Position numbers and translations under genes: made by a program. From NCBI GenBank assembly GCA_905236635.1, contig CAJOCJ010000012.1:1-64000 (forward strand): 64,000 bases of DNA, read 5' to 3'. The notes below the pieces were generated by a model. That model ran no database searches. It saw nothing but the letters and a program-made list of their open reading frames with translations, and was not told the DNA's origin. The number at the start of each line of letters is the position of its first letter. Position 1 is the stretch's first letter. Shown here piece by piece: positions 34,021 through 43,038 of this stretch. This DNA is from an uncultured Bacteroidales bacterium. GTDB lineage: Bacteria; Bacteroidota; Bacteroidia; Bacteroidales; F082.

Positions 34021-35194
34021 ATTTTAGCCATGATTCTGGATTTGTATTGTTCTTATCGTTCCATACCTCGAAATGCAGTGAAGTGACATTATCGTTAGCG
34101 CCAGTATGGATAACACCAATCTTTTGTCCGGTCTTGACCTTGTCGCCCGACTTCACGAAAACCTTGTCCAGATTAGCATATAGCGTGAAATACGTGCCAT
34201 GACGCACCATTACAACGTTGGTGGAGCCTGTGTTGAAGATTGTCGAAACCTGCCCGTCAAACACGCACAAAGCGTTGGCGCCTTGATCTGTCGAGATGTC
34301 GATGCCGTTGTTGAAAACCGTCACTTTTGGTTGTGTCGGATGCGGATTGTTGCCGTATTTCTTGGTGACTATGCCGCTTGCCACAGGCCATGGCAGCTTG
34401 CCTTTGTTGCTCTGGAAATTCTCGGCAAGTTTAGTGTCGATAGTAGCGTCAGCACGGCGTTTTGCCAGTTCCTCCTCTATGATTCTCTTGATTCTCGCCT
34501 GCAGTTCCTTGGTCTCTTTCTCTTTTTTCGCTATATCATTCTTGATTTTTTTCTCGTCTTTTTTCAGTTTGGCGACCTTGTCGTTGAGCGATTTCTTGTC
34601 CTTGTTAAGCTCTTCAACCTCCTTCTTTTGCTGGGCATAGAGCTGTTCTATGCGTTTCTTGTCGGCCTCCGAAACATCAATTTTTGTCTTGATTTCCGTC
34701 TTGTTGTTGTCGATATCGACCATCTTCTGTTTAAGAAGCTCGTTAAATTGCTTGATATACCTCAGCCTGCGTATCGCCTGGTTGAAATCTTGCGAAGAGA
34801 AGATGAAAAGTAAGTTATTGAGATTGTTGCGGTTACGATAGCTGATAAGCAGTAAGTCGGCGTATTCTTTTCGGTTTTTCTCAAGATCTCCCTGAAGGTT
34901 TGTGATGTCTTTCTTAAACGACTTGATTTCCTTATTCAGTGCGTCGAGTTGGCTTTTATATGTATTGATGAGGTCTTGGCGTTTCTTTATCTGTGCCTGT
35001 AAAAGCTCGATTTCCTGCAAGGTTGCCTCTTTGTTTTTCGACGTCTGTTTAAGAAGATTTTGTGAGGTCTTAATCTCCGACTGCAGTTGTGCCACCTTCT
35101 TCTCCAAATCATTTGCCGACTGGCCAAAAACCGTCATCCTGATGCCTAAAAACATCAGTAGAAACATCAGCAAATATGTGATTTTCCTAATCAT
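34019..35194 (-). CDS. EnvC-like murein hydrolase activator with degenerate LytM domain
   Basis: 391 residues. Signal peptide (MIRKITYLLMFLLMFLGIRM ... VFG), a long coiled coil (about 27-250) and a C-terminal LytM/M23 domain (about 290-390). The zinc ligands seen in active M23 enzymes are partly lost: NNGIDIST has Asn where His is expected, YANL has Asn in place of the His of YAHL, while SLHFEVW keeps one His. This is the pattern of EnvC, a non-enzymatic activator of amidases at the division septum. 4 bases upstream overlap with the DUF4292 gene; the dut-TPR-DUF4292-EnvC cluster is typical of the phylum. Confidence 0.88.
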   Translation of the reverse strand: MIRKITYLLMFLLMFLGIRMTVFGQSANDLEKKVAQLQSEIKTSQNLLKQTSKNKEATLQEIELLQAQIKKRQDLINTYKSQLDALNKEIKSFKKDITNLQGDLEKNRKEYADLLLISYRNRNNLNNLLFIFSSQDFNQAIRRLRYIKQFNELLKQKMVDIDNNKTEIKTKIDVSEADKKRIEQLYAQQKKEVEELNKDKKSLNDKVAKLKKDEKKIKNDIAKKEKETKELQARIKRIIEEELAKRRADATIDTKLAENFQSNKGKLPWPVASGIVTKKYGNNPHPTQPKVTVFNNGIDISTDQGANALCVFDGQVSTIFNTGSTNVVMVRHGTYFTLYANLDKVFVKSGDKVKTGQKIGVIHTGANDNVTSLHFEVWNDKNNTNPESWLK

Positions 35195-36012
35195 TTGAAG
35201 ATTCGGTCGTATTTCTTTGGTACATTATAGATAAACTCGATGTTATCGTCCGTAGTTATGTTCGAATAGCTGATATTAGCCTTCAGATACATGTTGCCAT
35301 GTACATTGATGTTGATGTTTGTAGGGATATATTTGCCGTTAACCTCAACAAAATCAGAGTATTGCAGTTCGATTTTACGCTTGCTGTCGTTATATTCCCG
35401 GATGTGATATTTTGTAATTTTAAAGAGTTGCGGGTCTATCCAGAGGTCTTTCAAAATCACCTTCCACTCCTCGTCATTGTGTTTTATCTCTTTCTTTAAC
35501 TTTTTGGAAATCAATAAATTATACTGTCCATCATCAATCTCTACTTTATAGTTGTCGCTTTCACGAAGATTAAGGTCGTTGCCGATTAGTACCGACTGCA
35601 TAAACATAATGGTGGTCATCAAAGGCGAGATATCGTTCAAAACACTAATATTTTCGCTAAGGTACGTCTTATCGTTACGGTTCATCACGAAGAGCGAGTC
35701 GGGTGTAACCATAGCCCTCAAAACCTCCATTCCCAAAGGTAAAGAGATGCTGGTCCAGATGATACTGTCCTTCTGCATCCTCAGTTGTCCTTTTGCCGTG
35801 AAGTTCTTGTCGTTTGTCTCGATTTTCAAGTTTATTTTGGCCTGCATCTTGTCGAAGTCAAACTCGTTTTTCTCCACTTCGCGGATCAGGCTGGCGGCTG
35901 TAAACTCGCGCAGACTCGTCTTGGTCATCTTTTTCTTTGACGAGCAACCAGTGTTGATGATTGCAACACTTAACAGACTGAAAATCAGCAATATATGAAA
36001 TTTTCTATTCAT
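35191..36012 (-). CDS. DUF4292 lipoprotein
   Basis: 273 residues. Lipoprotein signal with lipobox INTGC at residues 19-23. Mature domain beta-rich, with the LolA/LolB-type layout of DUF4292 (FTAKGQLRMQKDSIIWTS, DLWIDPQLFKITKY). Likely outer-membrane, possibly lipid- or lipoprotein-binding, but untested. Overlaps the EnvC-like start by 4 bases and the TPR gene's stop by 8. Confidence 0.85.
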   Translation of the reverse strand: MNRKFHILLIFSLLSVAIINTGCSSKKKMTKTSLREFTAASLIREVEKNEFDFDKMQAKINLKIETNDKNFTAKGQLRMQKDSIIWTSISLPLGMEVLRAMVTPDSLFVMNRNDKTYLSENISVLNDISPLMTTIMFMQSVLIGNDLNLRESDNYKVEIDDGQYNLLISKKLKKEIKHNDEEWKVILKDLWIDPQLFKITKYHIREYNDSKRKIELQYSDFVEVNGKYIPTNININVHGNMYLKANISYSNITTDDNIEFIYNVPKKYDRIFK

Positions 36013-37699
36013 AGAGTTTTTCGTCTTTTATCTTTTTCTCCAAAAATTCTGACACCTCGCTGCCTGCTTTTTGGGCTTTTTTCCAATTCTTCACGGCATT
36101 CTTGGTATCGCCAAGTTTATACAGAATGTCTCCAAGATGTTCGTAATTGGCGCCGTTAGGATTTTTGTCGTATTTGAACACCTTGTCCATATACTTTTTA
36201 GCCTCCTGATAACGGCTTAATTTATATAAAACCCATGCGTATGTATCGAGATACGTAGCATTCTTAGGCTCGGCTTTTATAGTCTTTGCTGACATTTCCA
36301 ACGCGCGCTCAAGGTCTTGATTATCAAGCGACAAATAATAAGCGTAGTTGTTTAAAACATAAATGTTATCCGGATTTGAGCGCAGAACTCTTTCGTAAGA
36401 CTCATACGCTTTCTGCTTGTTTTTCAACAGATGGTATGTGTCGCCGATATAAGTGTCGAAATTCTCTGTAAGTTCCTTATTTGCCGAGAGTCTTCTGCCC
36501 TTTTCAAGGATTTTTACCGTGGCTTCGTAATCGTTAAGATTAAACTGCGCAATACCATTGAAGAGATAGAACAATGGCTGTTCAGGATACAGAGAAATGG
36601 CCTTTTCGGTAGTCTCTACGGCATCTTGGTATTCGTGTAGTTCCAGATTACACAGTGTAAGCTGATAAAGCGTTATGAAGTTGTTTTTCTCACATTCCAG
36701 GGCTTTTTGGTAGTATTCTTTGGCCTTCGCAAAGTTGTTTCGGTTATACTGAACCATTCCTAAAATATAATAACCTATCGACTTGTCGGGATGCGTTTCA
36801 ATAAAAGCGTTTCCCGCTATTTCTGCGTCTGCTGCGGAGTTTTTGTCCTTTTGTTTCTCAAACCAAAAGTCATAAATCTGTGCTTTCGTCTCGAAGTCGA
36901 GGTTCTTGTTTTTTATAGCGGCCACAAACTCATCGAAAGCCTTATCAACCTCACCTATGCTCTGATAATAGTCGAGAAGCGAGACGTTGATATACTTGTC
37001 GGTGGGGTCTAACTCCTTGATTTTCAGATATTGTTTGTAGGCGTCTTTATCGCGTCTAACCTTGCGGTAAGCCTCTGCTAGAAGTGCGCGATAGTGGGTG
37101 TTTTCAGGCAAAAACTCAACAAGTTTCTCCATTTCGGCAATAGCCTCATCTTTCTTGCCTTGCTCGTCATAAATCTGAATTCTTTGCAGGAAAATATACT
37201 CGTTTTTACCAAGCTGAGCCTCTATAACATCAAGTTTTTCAAGCACTTTGTCGTAATCGCCCAAACGAAGAAGCACGTCGATATATGTCTCGAGATAATC
37301 CAGGTTTTCAGGATCATCTTCGATAAGTTTGTTGTAAATGTTTATAAACGATTGATAATCACCATTTTGGAGATGTATTTGAGCCAGTCGGATCTGGTAC
37401 CATTTGTTGTCAGGTTTCAGTTCGGCGGCCCTTTGAATCATCGACAAAGCCTCTGTGCCGCGGCCGTTCATCTGATATAGGGCGGCAAGCTCGTACATAG
37501 AAGCGTCATCATCGTTGAAAAACCTCAGCGCCTGCTCGAAATTGTAAATAGCAACGGGGTAATTCTCGTTGTATTTCTCCGAAATGCCCATTGAAAAATA
37601 CTCCGCGTTCTTCGGCAGATTACGAATCACGATGGTGTCGTTCTGAGCGAAAACAAAGCCCGAAAAGGCTAAAAATAATACTAATAGTCTATGCTTCAT
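36005..37699 (-). CDS. Tetratricopeptide-repeat protein
   Basis: 564 residues after a signal peptide (MKHRLLVLFLAFSGFVFAQ). More than ten TPR motifs fill the rest (for instance AAELKPDNKWYQIRLAQIHLQ and VLRSNPDNIYVLNNYAYYL). Periplasmic scaffold with no catalytic part. It starts 3 bases after dut and overlaps DUF4292 by 8 bases. Client proteins unknown; its stable place with DUF4292 and an EnvC-like gene suggests a link to cell wall or outer membrane upkeep. Confidence 0.88.
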   Translation of the reverse strand: MKHRLLVLFLAFSGFVFAQNDTIVIRNLPKNAEYFSMGISEKYNENYPVAIYNFEQALRFFNDDDASMYELAALYQMNGRGTEALSMIQRAAELKPDNKWYQIRLAQIHLQNGDYQSFINIYNKLIEDDPENLDYLETYIDVLLRLGDYDKVLEKLDVIEAQLGKNEYIFLQRIQIYDEQGKKDEAIAEMEKLVEFLPENTHYRALLAEAYRKVRRDKDAYKQYLKIKELDPTDKYINVSLLDYYQSIGEVDKAFDEFVAAIKNKNLDFETKAQIYDFWFEKQKDKNSAADAEIAGNAFIETHPDKSIGYYILGMVQYNRNNFAKAKEYYQKALECEKNNFITLYQLTLCNLELHEYQDAVETTEKAISLYPEQPLFYLFNGIAQFNLNDYEATVKILEKGRRLSANKELTENFDTYIGDTYHLLKNKQKAYESYERVLRSNPDNIYVLNNYAYYLSLDNQDLERALEMSAKTIKAEPKNATYLDTYAWVLYKLSRYQEAKKYMDKVFKYDKNPNGANYEHLGDILYKLGDTKNAVKNWKKAQKAGSEVSEFLEKKIKDEKLYE

Positions 37700-37702
37700 T
37701 GT

Positions 37703-38140
37703 TTAATTCTTTCCCGTATGTCCAAAGCCGCCAGCGCCTCTTTCCGTCTCGCTAAGTGTCTGAACCTCAACTACTTCAGGTTGTTCATGTTTGGCAATGA
37801 CGAGCTGTGCGATGCGGTCGCCGCTCTTTATAACGAAGTCACTATCCGATAGGTTAATCAAAATCACCTTCACCTCTCCCCTATAGTCGGCGTCTATTGT
37901 GCCTGGCGAGTTCAACACTGTAATACCGCTCTTGATGGCCAAACCGCTGCGTGGACGGACCTGTCCCTCATAGCCTACAGGGATTTCCATAAACAAACCC
38001 GTTGGCACCAAAGCACGCTGCATTGGCTTTATAACTAATTCACCATCAGGGAGATACGCTCTCAAATCCATTCCAGCCGAATTGACGGTCTCGTAACATG
38101 GCATGGCGTTGTCCGACTTATTAACAATATTCAATTTCAT
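37703..38140 (-). CDS. dut: dUTP pyrophosphatase
   Basis: 145 residues, trimeric dUTPase with the five motifs: [41 protein letters not shown] and the C-terminal flexible GRGGFGHTG-like arm [12 protein letters not shown]. Hydrolyses dUTP to dUMP to keep uracil out of DNA. Overlaps the flippase gene stop by 4 bases. Confidence 0.96.
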   Translation of the reverse strand: MKLNIVNKSDNAMPCYETVNSAGMDLRAYLPDGELVIKPMQRALVPTGLFMEIPVGYEGQVRPRSGLAIKSGITVLNSPGTIDADYRGEVKVILINLSDSDFVIKSGDRIAQLVIAKHEQPEVVEVQTLSETERGAGGFGHTGKN

Positions 38141-39642
38141 ATTTTCAAAGGATTTTTACGTTCAAAAACTACTACTGTTCCAAGATAAGTTAATATCAAT
38201 AAAGTGTTGATAATCAATCTGATAGTGAGGCTGTACTCACTGAAGACAGTGCTCAACAGGAATAATCCAATCGCCAACACCATGTATAGCACGATACGCC
38301 CAACTTGGTAAGGTATCGGGAACACTTTCTGGCCCCAGAAATACGACACCAGCATCATCATGGTGTAGCATCCCAAGTGTGCGATGGCGGCTCCAAGATA
38401 GCCGATCTGCGGCACCAAAACAAACAGGCAAAGTAGGGTGATACATGCTCCCACAATGGAGATAATCGTGCCGGAGAATGTCCTGTCAGTGAGTTTAAAC
38501 CATATTGAGAGGTTGAATACAATGCCATAGAACATATTGGCTATCAATACTATAGGTACGATGACAAGACCTTCGTGGTAGTCGCTACCGCCACGGCCAA
38601 CGAAATACTTCAATATGTCGATATAAAGCATCACGCCTAGGAAAATCAGCAGGCAGAATATCACGAAATATGTCATCACCTTGGCGTAAAGCTCGGGAGC
38701 GTTACGGTCTTTCGCTTTGCCAAAGAAGAAAGGCTCTGAAGCGTAACGGAACATCTGGATGAATATCGTCATCAGCACCGCTAGCTTGAAGTTAGCGCCG
38801 TAGATGCCGAGCTGCTGCAGGGCGTACTCCTCCCCTGTCATGCCAAGCGCGGCAAGGCTAGCAGCATCTGGGATTGGCGTGAGATACTTGATCAAAATCT
38901 TGTCTGCCACCTCGTTGACCATACCTACCAGGTTAATAAGTAAAATCGGCAAGGCGTAGGCTAGCATCGGACGTATCAGGCTCTTCTGAAGCTCAAAGCG
39001 GAAGCCTTTAAACTGCGGCATAAGCAGCAAAAGACTCAGTAAACTCGAGCAAACATTGGAGATGAGCACCCAGACAAGCAGTCCTGCCTGCGGACCGAAC
39101 ACCTTATCTGATATTGCCAATGCCGTCTCGGGGATGACGAGCAGGAAAAACAGGTTCAGTCCGATATTTAGTGTTACGTTTGCTATCTTGATGAGTGTGA
39201 ATAACTTAGCCTTATTGAGTCGTCTCAACTTCGCAAACGGTACTGCTGTCAGCGCGTCAAGGGCGACGATGATTCCCAAAAACAGGACATATTGCGTATT
39301 GTGCTCATACTGAATGAGATGCGCGAAATTTTTGTATAAAATACAATATAAAACCAGGAAGATTCCCGTCGTCAGGATGATGCATGATACGATATTGTTG
39401 AACACTTTATCCGGGTTTTCCTTCTGTGTATAGCGAAAAAACGTGGTCTCCATGCCGTATGTCAGCAAGGCAAGCAAAAAGGCTATCCAGGCGTACAAAT
39501 CGGTGATTTGGCCATACACTCCAGCGGCGAAAACGCGCACATAGAGCGGCACTAAAAGATAATTCAGCAGTCGCGGCACGATGGTTCCCATGCCGTATAT
39601 GACTGTCTGGCCCGCGAGGGCTTTGATCGGGTTATTACTCAT
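38137..39642 (-). CDS. Polysaccharide flippase, MATE/Wzx-like
   Basis: 501 residues with about 14 predicted helices in the pattern of Wzx/MATE (MurJ-like) polysaccharide exporters: an N-terminal amphipathic helix then [20 protein letters not shown] and a repeated helix-pair layout. Likely flips an undecaprenyl-linked sugar unit, perhaps for O-antigen or capsule. No glycosyltransferases are next to it. Its stop overlaps the dut start. Confidence 0.85.
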   Translation of the reverse strand: MSNNPIKALAGQTVIYGMGTIVPRLLNYLLVPLYVRVFAAGVYGQITDLYAWIAFLLALLTYGMETTFFRYTQKENPDKVFNNIVSCIILTTGIFLVLYCILYKNFAHLIQYEHNTQYVLFLGIIVALDALTAVPFAKLRRLNKAKLFTLIKIANVTLNIGLNLFFLLVIPETALAISDKVFGPQAGLLVWVLISNVCSSLLSLLLLMPQFKGFRFELQKSLIRPMLAYALPILLINLVGMVNEVADKILIKYLTPIPDAASLAALGMTGEEYALQQLGIYGANFKLAVLMTIFIQMFRYASEPFFFGKAKDRNAPELYAKVMTYFVIFCLLIFLGVMLYIDILKYFVGRGGSDYHEGLVIVPIVLIANMFYGIVFNLSIWFKLTDRTFSGTIISIVGACITLLCLFVLVPQIGYLGAAIAHLGCYTMMMLVSYFWGQKVFPIPYQVGRIVLYMVLAIGLFLLSTVFSEYSLTIRLIINTLLILTYLGTVVVFERKNPLKI

Positions 39643-39656
39643 ATTATAAGTGTCTC

Positions 39657-39685
39657 GTCATTTCGAGCGTTGTCGAGAAATCCTC
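39657..39685. repeat. REP-like palindromic sequence
   Basis: GTCATTTCGAGCGTTGTCGAGAAATCC: halves TTTCGAGCG and TGTCGAGAAA form an imperfect hairpin. Resembles the dispersed GTCATTTCGA-type repeats I know from Bacteroidota and other genomes. Single copy in this window, just behind the flippase start. Confidence 0.45.
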
Positions 39686-39723
39686 TACCAACGTAAGCTA
39701 TAACGAATTAAACTGCAAATATA

Positions 39724-41964
39724 TTACATTTCTTTTAAAATAGGTATGTCAATCGTAAAAACTGTGCCTTTTCCGACTTCACTAGTGAACGAGATATTGC
39801 CTCCCATAGCCTGGATTATGTTTTGCGACACCGATAATCCTACCCCCATGCCACTCGATTTCGTGGTGAAGTTAGGGAAGAAAATTTTAGACCTGTCTTC
39901 GTCTTTTATACCGCATCCATTATCCGAAATAGTGACTTTATACCTCTCCCCCAACCTATTAAGTGTCAGTTCAATATGACCTTCTATTGAACCTATTGCT
40001 TGAATAGCGTTTTTGATGATGTTTCCAAACACCCGACCGAGATTGTTCTTGTCGGCAAAGAGTAGCCAACTCTCTTTTTCATCGTACACAAATGAGATGG
40101 AAATGTTTTTCTCAACATCGTAAAGTTTTATTGTGCTTTTCAAAAGTTCACTAAGGTCAAATGTAGTTGGTGAGTTTTCCGGAAGTTTAGCGTAATCGCT
40201 GAATGCTGTCGCTATCCTTGAGAGCGTCTCTATCTGTTCGAGCAATGAATTGAGGGTCTCCTTAAAATTCTCCTCGAATTTAGGGTCTTTCCTGTCCCAA
40301 AGCATCTGTAAATACTCAATATTCAGTCGCATCGGGGTGAGCGGGTTCTTGATTTCGTGCGCCACCTGACGGGCCATTGCACGCCATGCTGTCTCACGTT
40401 CGTTACGTGCGAGTCTGTTGGCAGAAATCTCAAGCTCTTTGCACATGTTGTTGTATTGTTCTACAAGTGCTCCAATCTCGTCGCGTCCTCTGAAATTTAT
40501 TGGTTCATTATGTCCGTCGAGACGAACTTTACCCATTTGTTTCTCAATGATTTTCAGAGGTTTAAGAGTTTTTCTTGTTACTAAAAGAACAGTTATAGAC
40601 GCTATACAAAGAAGAACAATTATAATATTGATATAATTGAGAATGAAGTTGGAAATCCTGTCGTCGTAATCCGATTTTGACTCAAAATACGGGATGTTCA
40701 GGATGGCGGCAATCTCATTTTTATCAAGGATAGGGAAGTAGTACGAATCACATTTCTCATTGCCATAAAACTCGTTTTGCATGAAGTATCCAGCACCTTC
40801 ACCAACGATGTTTAAATACGCCTCATCATCAATATTTTCTGAATAATCCTTAATTGTTGTGTTAATAAGATTTCCGTCAAGATCATAAATATTGATATCG
40901 CAGATATAAATGTCTTTAAGCGAGTTTAGATAGTCTTTATTGTTAAGGCTGTTTTCCTTTAAGATATTGGATTCCAGTCGGTTACGTATGATATTCGCCT
41001 GTTTGTACTGAGATATTTCAGTCTTCTTTTTGATATTGTTGTTCAAAAATATAAATGATGCGAATCCGACTACGAAAAACGAGCAGGCGAGGGTGAGCAA
41101 AATCGTTATTTGCATTTTGCCGTGGAAGCTCTGTCTGAAAACCGAATGTCCTTTGACGAAATAGATATAGAGAAGATAGGCGAGGAGCAGGGCAAAGAAG
41201 ATAAGCGAAAACGGTGCCACAAATCGCAGCCAGCGCTCGTATTCTATAGTCACCACTATAGTCTTATTGTTTTCTAAGTCGTTGTATATCAAGTGTTTAA
41301 ATTTCTTTCCCTTATGAATGCCGTTGTCTTGTGAGATGAAATTGTTAAGGTTGTTAGGGTAGAGGTAGTTACCGAATTTATAGTCAAGGATATGGTCTTT
41401 ATAGATGCTGAACGAATAGTTTTTCAGGTTTTCAGTGACATAGCGGTCGATGTCTTTTTCTTTATAAAACTCGAGAAATATGGAGCGGTTTCCTGAAAAA
41501 TCGATAGCTGCCAGATAATATGTATCGGTAGTAGGATCGTCGACGTAAATGAGGTTGTCGCTGATGGCGTCATGCTGGTTGGTGTTGAGGATATTCACAA
41601 ACCAGTCGTTGCAAAGGATCTCTGTGTCGTCGAGGTCGAGGTAGGTGTCGTTGTCGCAGAGTGTAAAGGTGACGTCGTAATGTTTTAGCAGTTCGATTGT
41701 GTCGAAATATTCTTTTTTGAGATAAGAATAGATGCTGTCGTCGGACGGAAGATTTTCGTTAAACCAGCCGTTCAGGGTCTCATCTGTTTTTATCTTGCCG
41801 ATAAACTCGACTGCCGACTGTTCGAAATCCTGATCCGATTCATCGGCGATGATTTTGGCGAGGCGTTCCATCTCGACGTTTTCGTTGCTCTCATTTTTTT
41901 GATGCACGAAAACCGTGAGGGCGATCAACGCGATTGCGATTAGTATGATAAGAATTTTTTTCAT
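39724..41964 (-). CDS. Membrane sensor histidine kinase
   Basis: 746 residues from ATG 41964 (MKKILIILIAIALIAL); an upstream in-frame start at 42054 gives a non-hydrophobic extension and is rejected. Layout: N-terminal helix, extracytoplasmic region to about residue 245, a helix (about 249-270), a second helix, a further extracytoplasmic stretch, another helix near 490, HAMP (KTLKPLKIIEKQMGK...), HisKA with phospho-His in VAHEIKNPLTPM, and HATPase_c with N-box NIIKNAIQAIG and G-boxes. Phosphorelay partner and signal are unknown; no response regulator is adjacent. Confidence 0.9.
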   Translation of the reverse strand: MKKILIILIAIALIALTVFVHQKNESNENVEMERLAKIIADESDQDFEQSAVEFIGKIKTDETLNGWFNENLPSDDSIYSYLKKEYFDTIELLKHYDVTFTLCDNDTYLDLDDTEILCNDWFVNILNTNQHDAISDNLIYVDDPTTDTYYLAAIDFSGNRSIFLEFYKEKDIDRYVTENLKNYSFSIYKDHILDYKFGNYLYPNNLNNFISQDNGIHKGKKFKHLIYNDLENNKTIVVTIEYERWLRFVAPFSLIFFALLLAYLLYIYFVKGHSVFRQSFHGKMQITILLTLACSFFVVGFASFIFLNNNIKKKTEISQYKQANIIRNRLESNILKENSLNNKDYLNSLKDIYICDINIYDLDGNLINTTIKDYSENIDDEAYLNIVGEGAGYFMQNEFYGNEKCDSYYFPILDKNEIAAILNIPYFESKSDYDDRISNFILNYINIIIVLLCIASITVLLVTRKTLKPLKIIEKQMGKVRLDGHNEPINFRGRDEIGALVEQYNNMCKELEISANRLARNERETAWRAMARQVAHEIKNPLTPMRLNIEYLQMLWDRKDPKFEENFKETLNSLLEQIETLSRIATAFSDYAKLPENSPTTFDLSELLKSTIKLYDVEKNISISFVYDEKESWLLFADKNNLGRVFGNIIKNAIQAIGSIEGHIELTLNRLGERYKVTISDNGCGIKDEDRSKIFFPNFTTKSSGMGVGLSVSQNIIQAMGGNISFTSEVGKGTVFTIDIPILKEM

Positions 41965-42086
41965 GACATAAATTATATCAAAAATCGTTCCAAAATTGCT
42001 CCTTTTTAAGACATTATCTAAAATTTTTTGATACGCAGGTCGTCCGAAACGCAAATCGTCTTAAAACGCCTCAAAATGGCCTTAAA

Positions 42087-42983
42087 TCAAATTTTATCAA
42101 AAATGTATATCAAACTCGAAAAATCTCCACTTTTACGTGCCTTGCGGTTCGATTTAAGACCGGTACGTATGCCTCGGAGGAATGAGTTTTTATGACCGAG
42201 GAATTTTTCGCTCATCATCGAGATGTAAAATGCGTCCCATTTCATCGGATATATTTCTTTGAGTTGGAATTTGCCAGCGAAGATGTTTTGAAGTGACTCC
42301 TTATGAAAATGGTTGAGATGTCGTGGTACGTCGTATGCCGCCCATTTGTCTTTGTAGTATTGTGCGTCGTACGACATATAATTCGGAACCGCTATAACCA
42401 GTCGGCCGTTATTCTTCAATAAACGATGTAACTGATTGACCTGAAACTTAAGATTATCAATGTGTTCCAAGACGTGCCACATAGTGATGACGTCGAAAGT
42501 GGAGTGGGGGAGGGCGAAGATTTCTTCGGGCGTAACCACTGGCTTTCCGAGTTTTTCGGAAGCTATCCTACGTGCGTCCTCGCTCATGTCGCAGCCCATG
42601 ACTTCGCAGCCTTTTTGTTGGGCGTAATGCAGGAAATCCCCGACGCCACAGCCGAAATCGAGAAGTTCTGTAAAGTTCTGTATGCCTGATTTTGGGTGAT
42701 GCAGAACTTTACAAACCATTTTATATTTGTTTTTTATATTTATTTTTTTAACGTGGTTGTAGATCCATGGCACGAGACCTTTTTTATGCTCGTTGTGCGA
42801 GAGATAGTCTTCCGATTTGTAGTATCTCCCTATGGCTGTGGCGTCGGGGCGTGGCGTCGTAAACAGCAGTTTGCAATCGTCACACTCATATATCTCGAAG
42901 TCTTCCTGCGTTAGGAAATAGTCTTTTAAATGGAGGAATGACCTCGTGTTTTTTGATTCACAAAACGGGCATTTAACGCTCAT
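42087..42983 (-). CDS. SAM-dependent methyltransferase with N-terminal zinc ribbon
   Basis: 298 residues. A C2-C2 zinc ribbon at the start (CPFCESKNTRSF ... CDDCKLLFTTPRP), then a class I methyltransferase with motif I LLDFGCGVGDFLHYAQQKG, acidic motif II GCDMSEDAR and motif IV FDVITMWHVLEH. The last 50 residues are basic. The zinc-ribbon plus methyltransferase fusion is common in cell-surface sugar synthesis, but the substrate is not clear here. The gene lies upstream of a parS-like palindrome and mnmG. Confidence 0.85.
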   Translation of the reverse strand: MSVKCPFCESKNTRSFLHLKDYFLTQEDFEIYECDDCKLLFTTPRPDATAIGRYYKSEDYLSHNEHKKGLVPWIYNHVKKINIKNKYKMVCKVLHHPKSGIQNFTELLDFGCGVGDFLHYAQQKGCEVMGCDMSEDARRIASEKLGKPVVTPEEIFALPHSTFDVITMWHVLEHIDNLKFQVNQLHRLLKNNGRLVIAVPNYMSYDAQYYKDKWAAYDVPRHLNHFHKESLQNIFAGKFQLKEIYPMKWDAFYISMMSEKFLGHKNSFLRGIRTGLKSNRKARKSGDFSSLIYIFDKI

Positions 42984-43016
42984 GATTTATTTATTTTATT
43001 GTTGTTTTCAAAAATA

Positions 43017-43030
43017 GTTCCACGTGGAAC
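43017..43030. promoter_or_regulatory. parS-like palindrome (site 1), 3' side of mnmG
   Basis: GTTCCACGTGGAAC, a perfect 14-bp palindrome (with A flanks on both sides). It has the parS core and lies in the 55-base gap between the methyltransferase gene and mnmG. Confidence 0.65.
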
Positions 43031-43038
43031 AATTGAGA

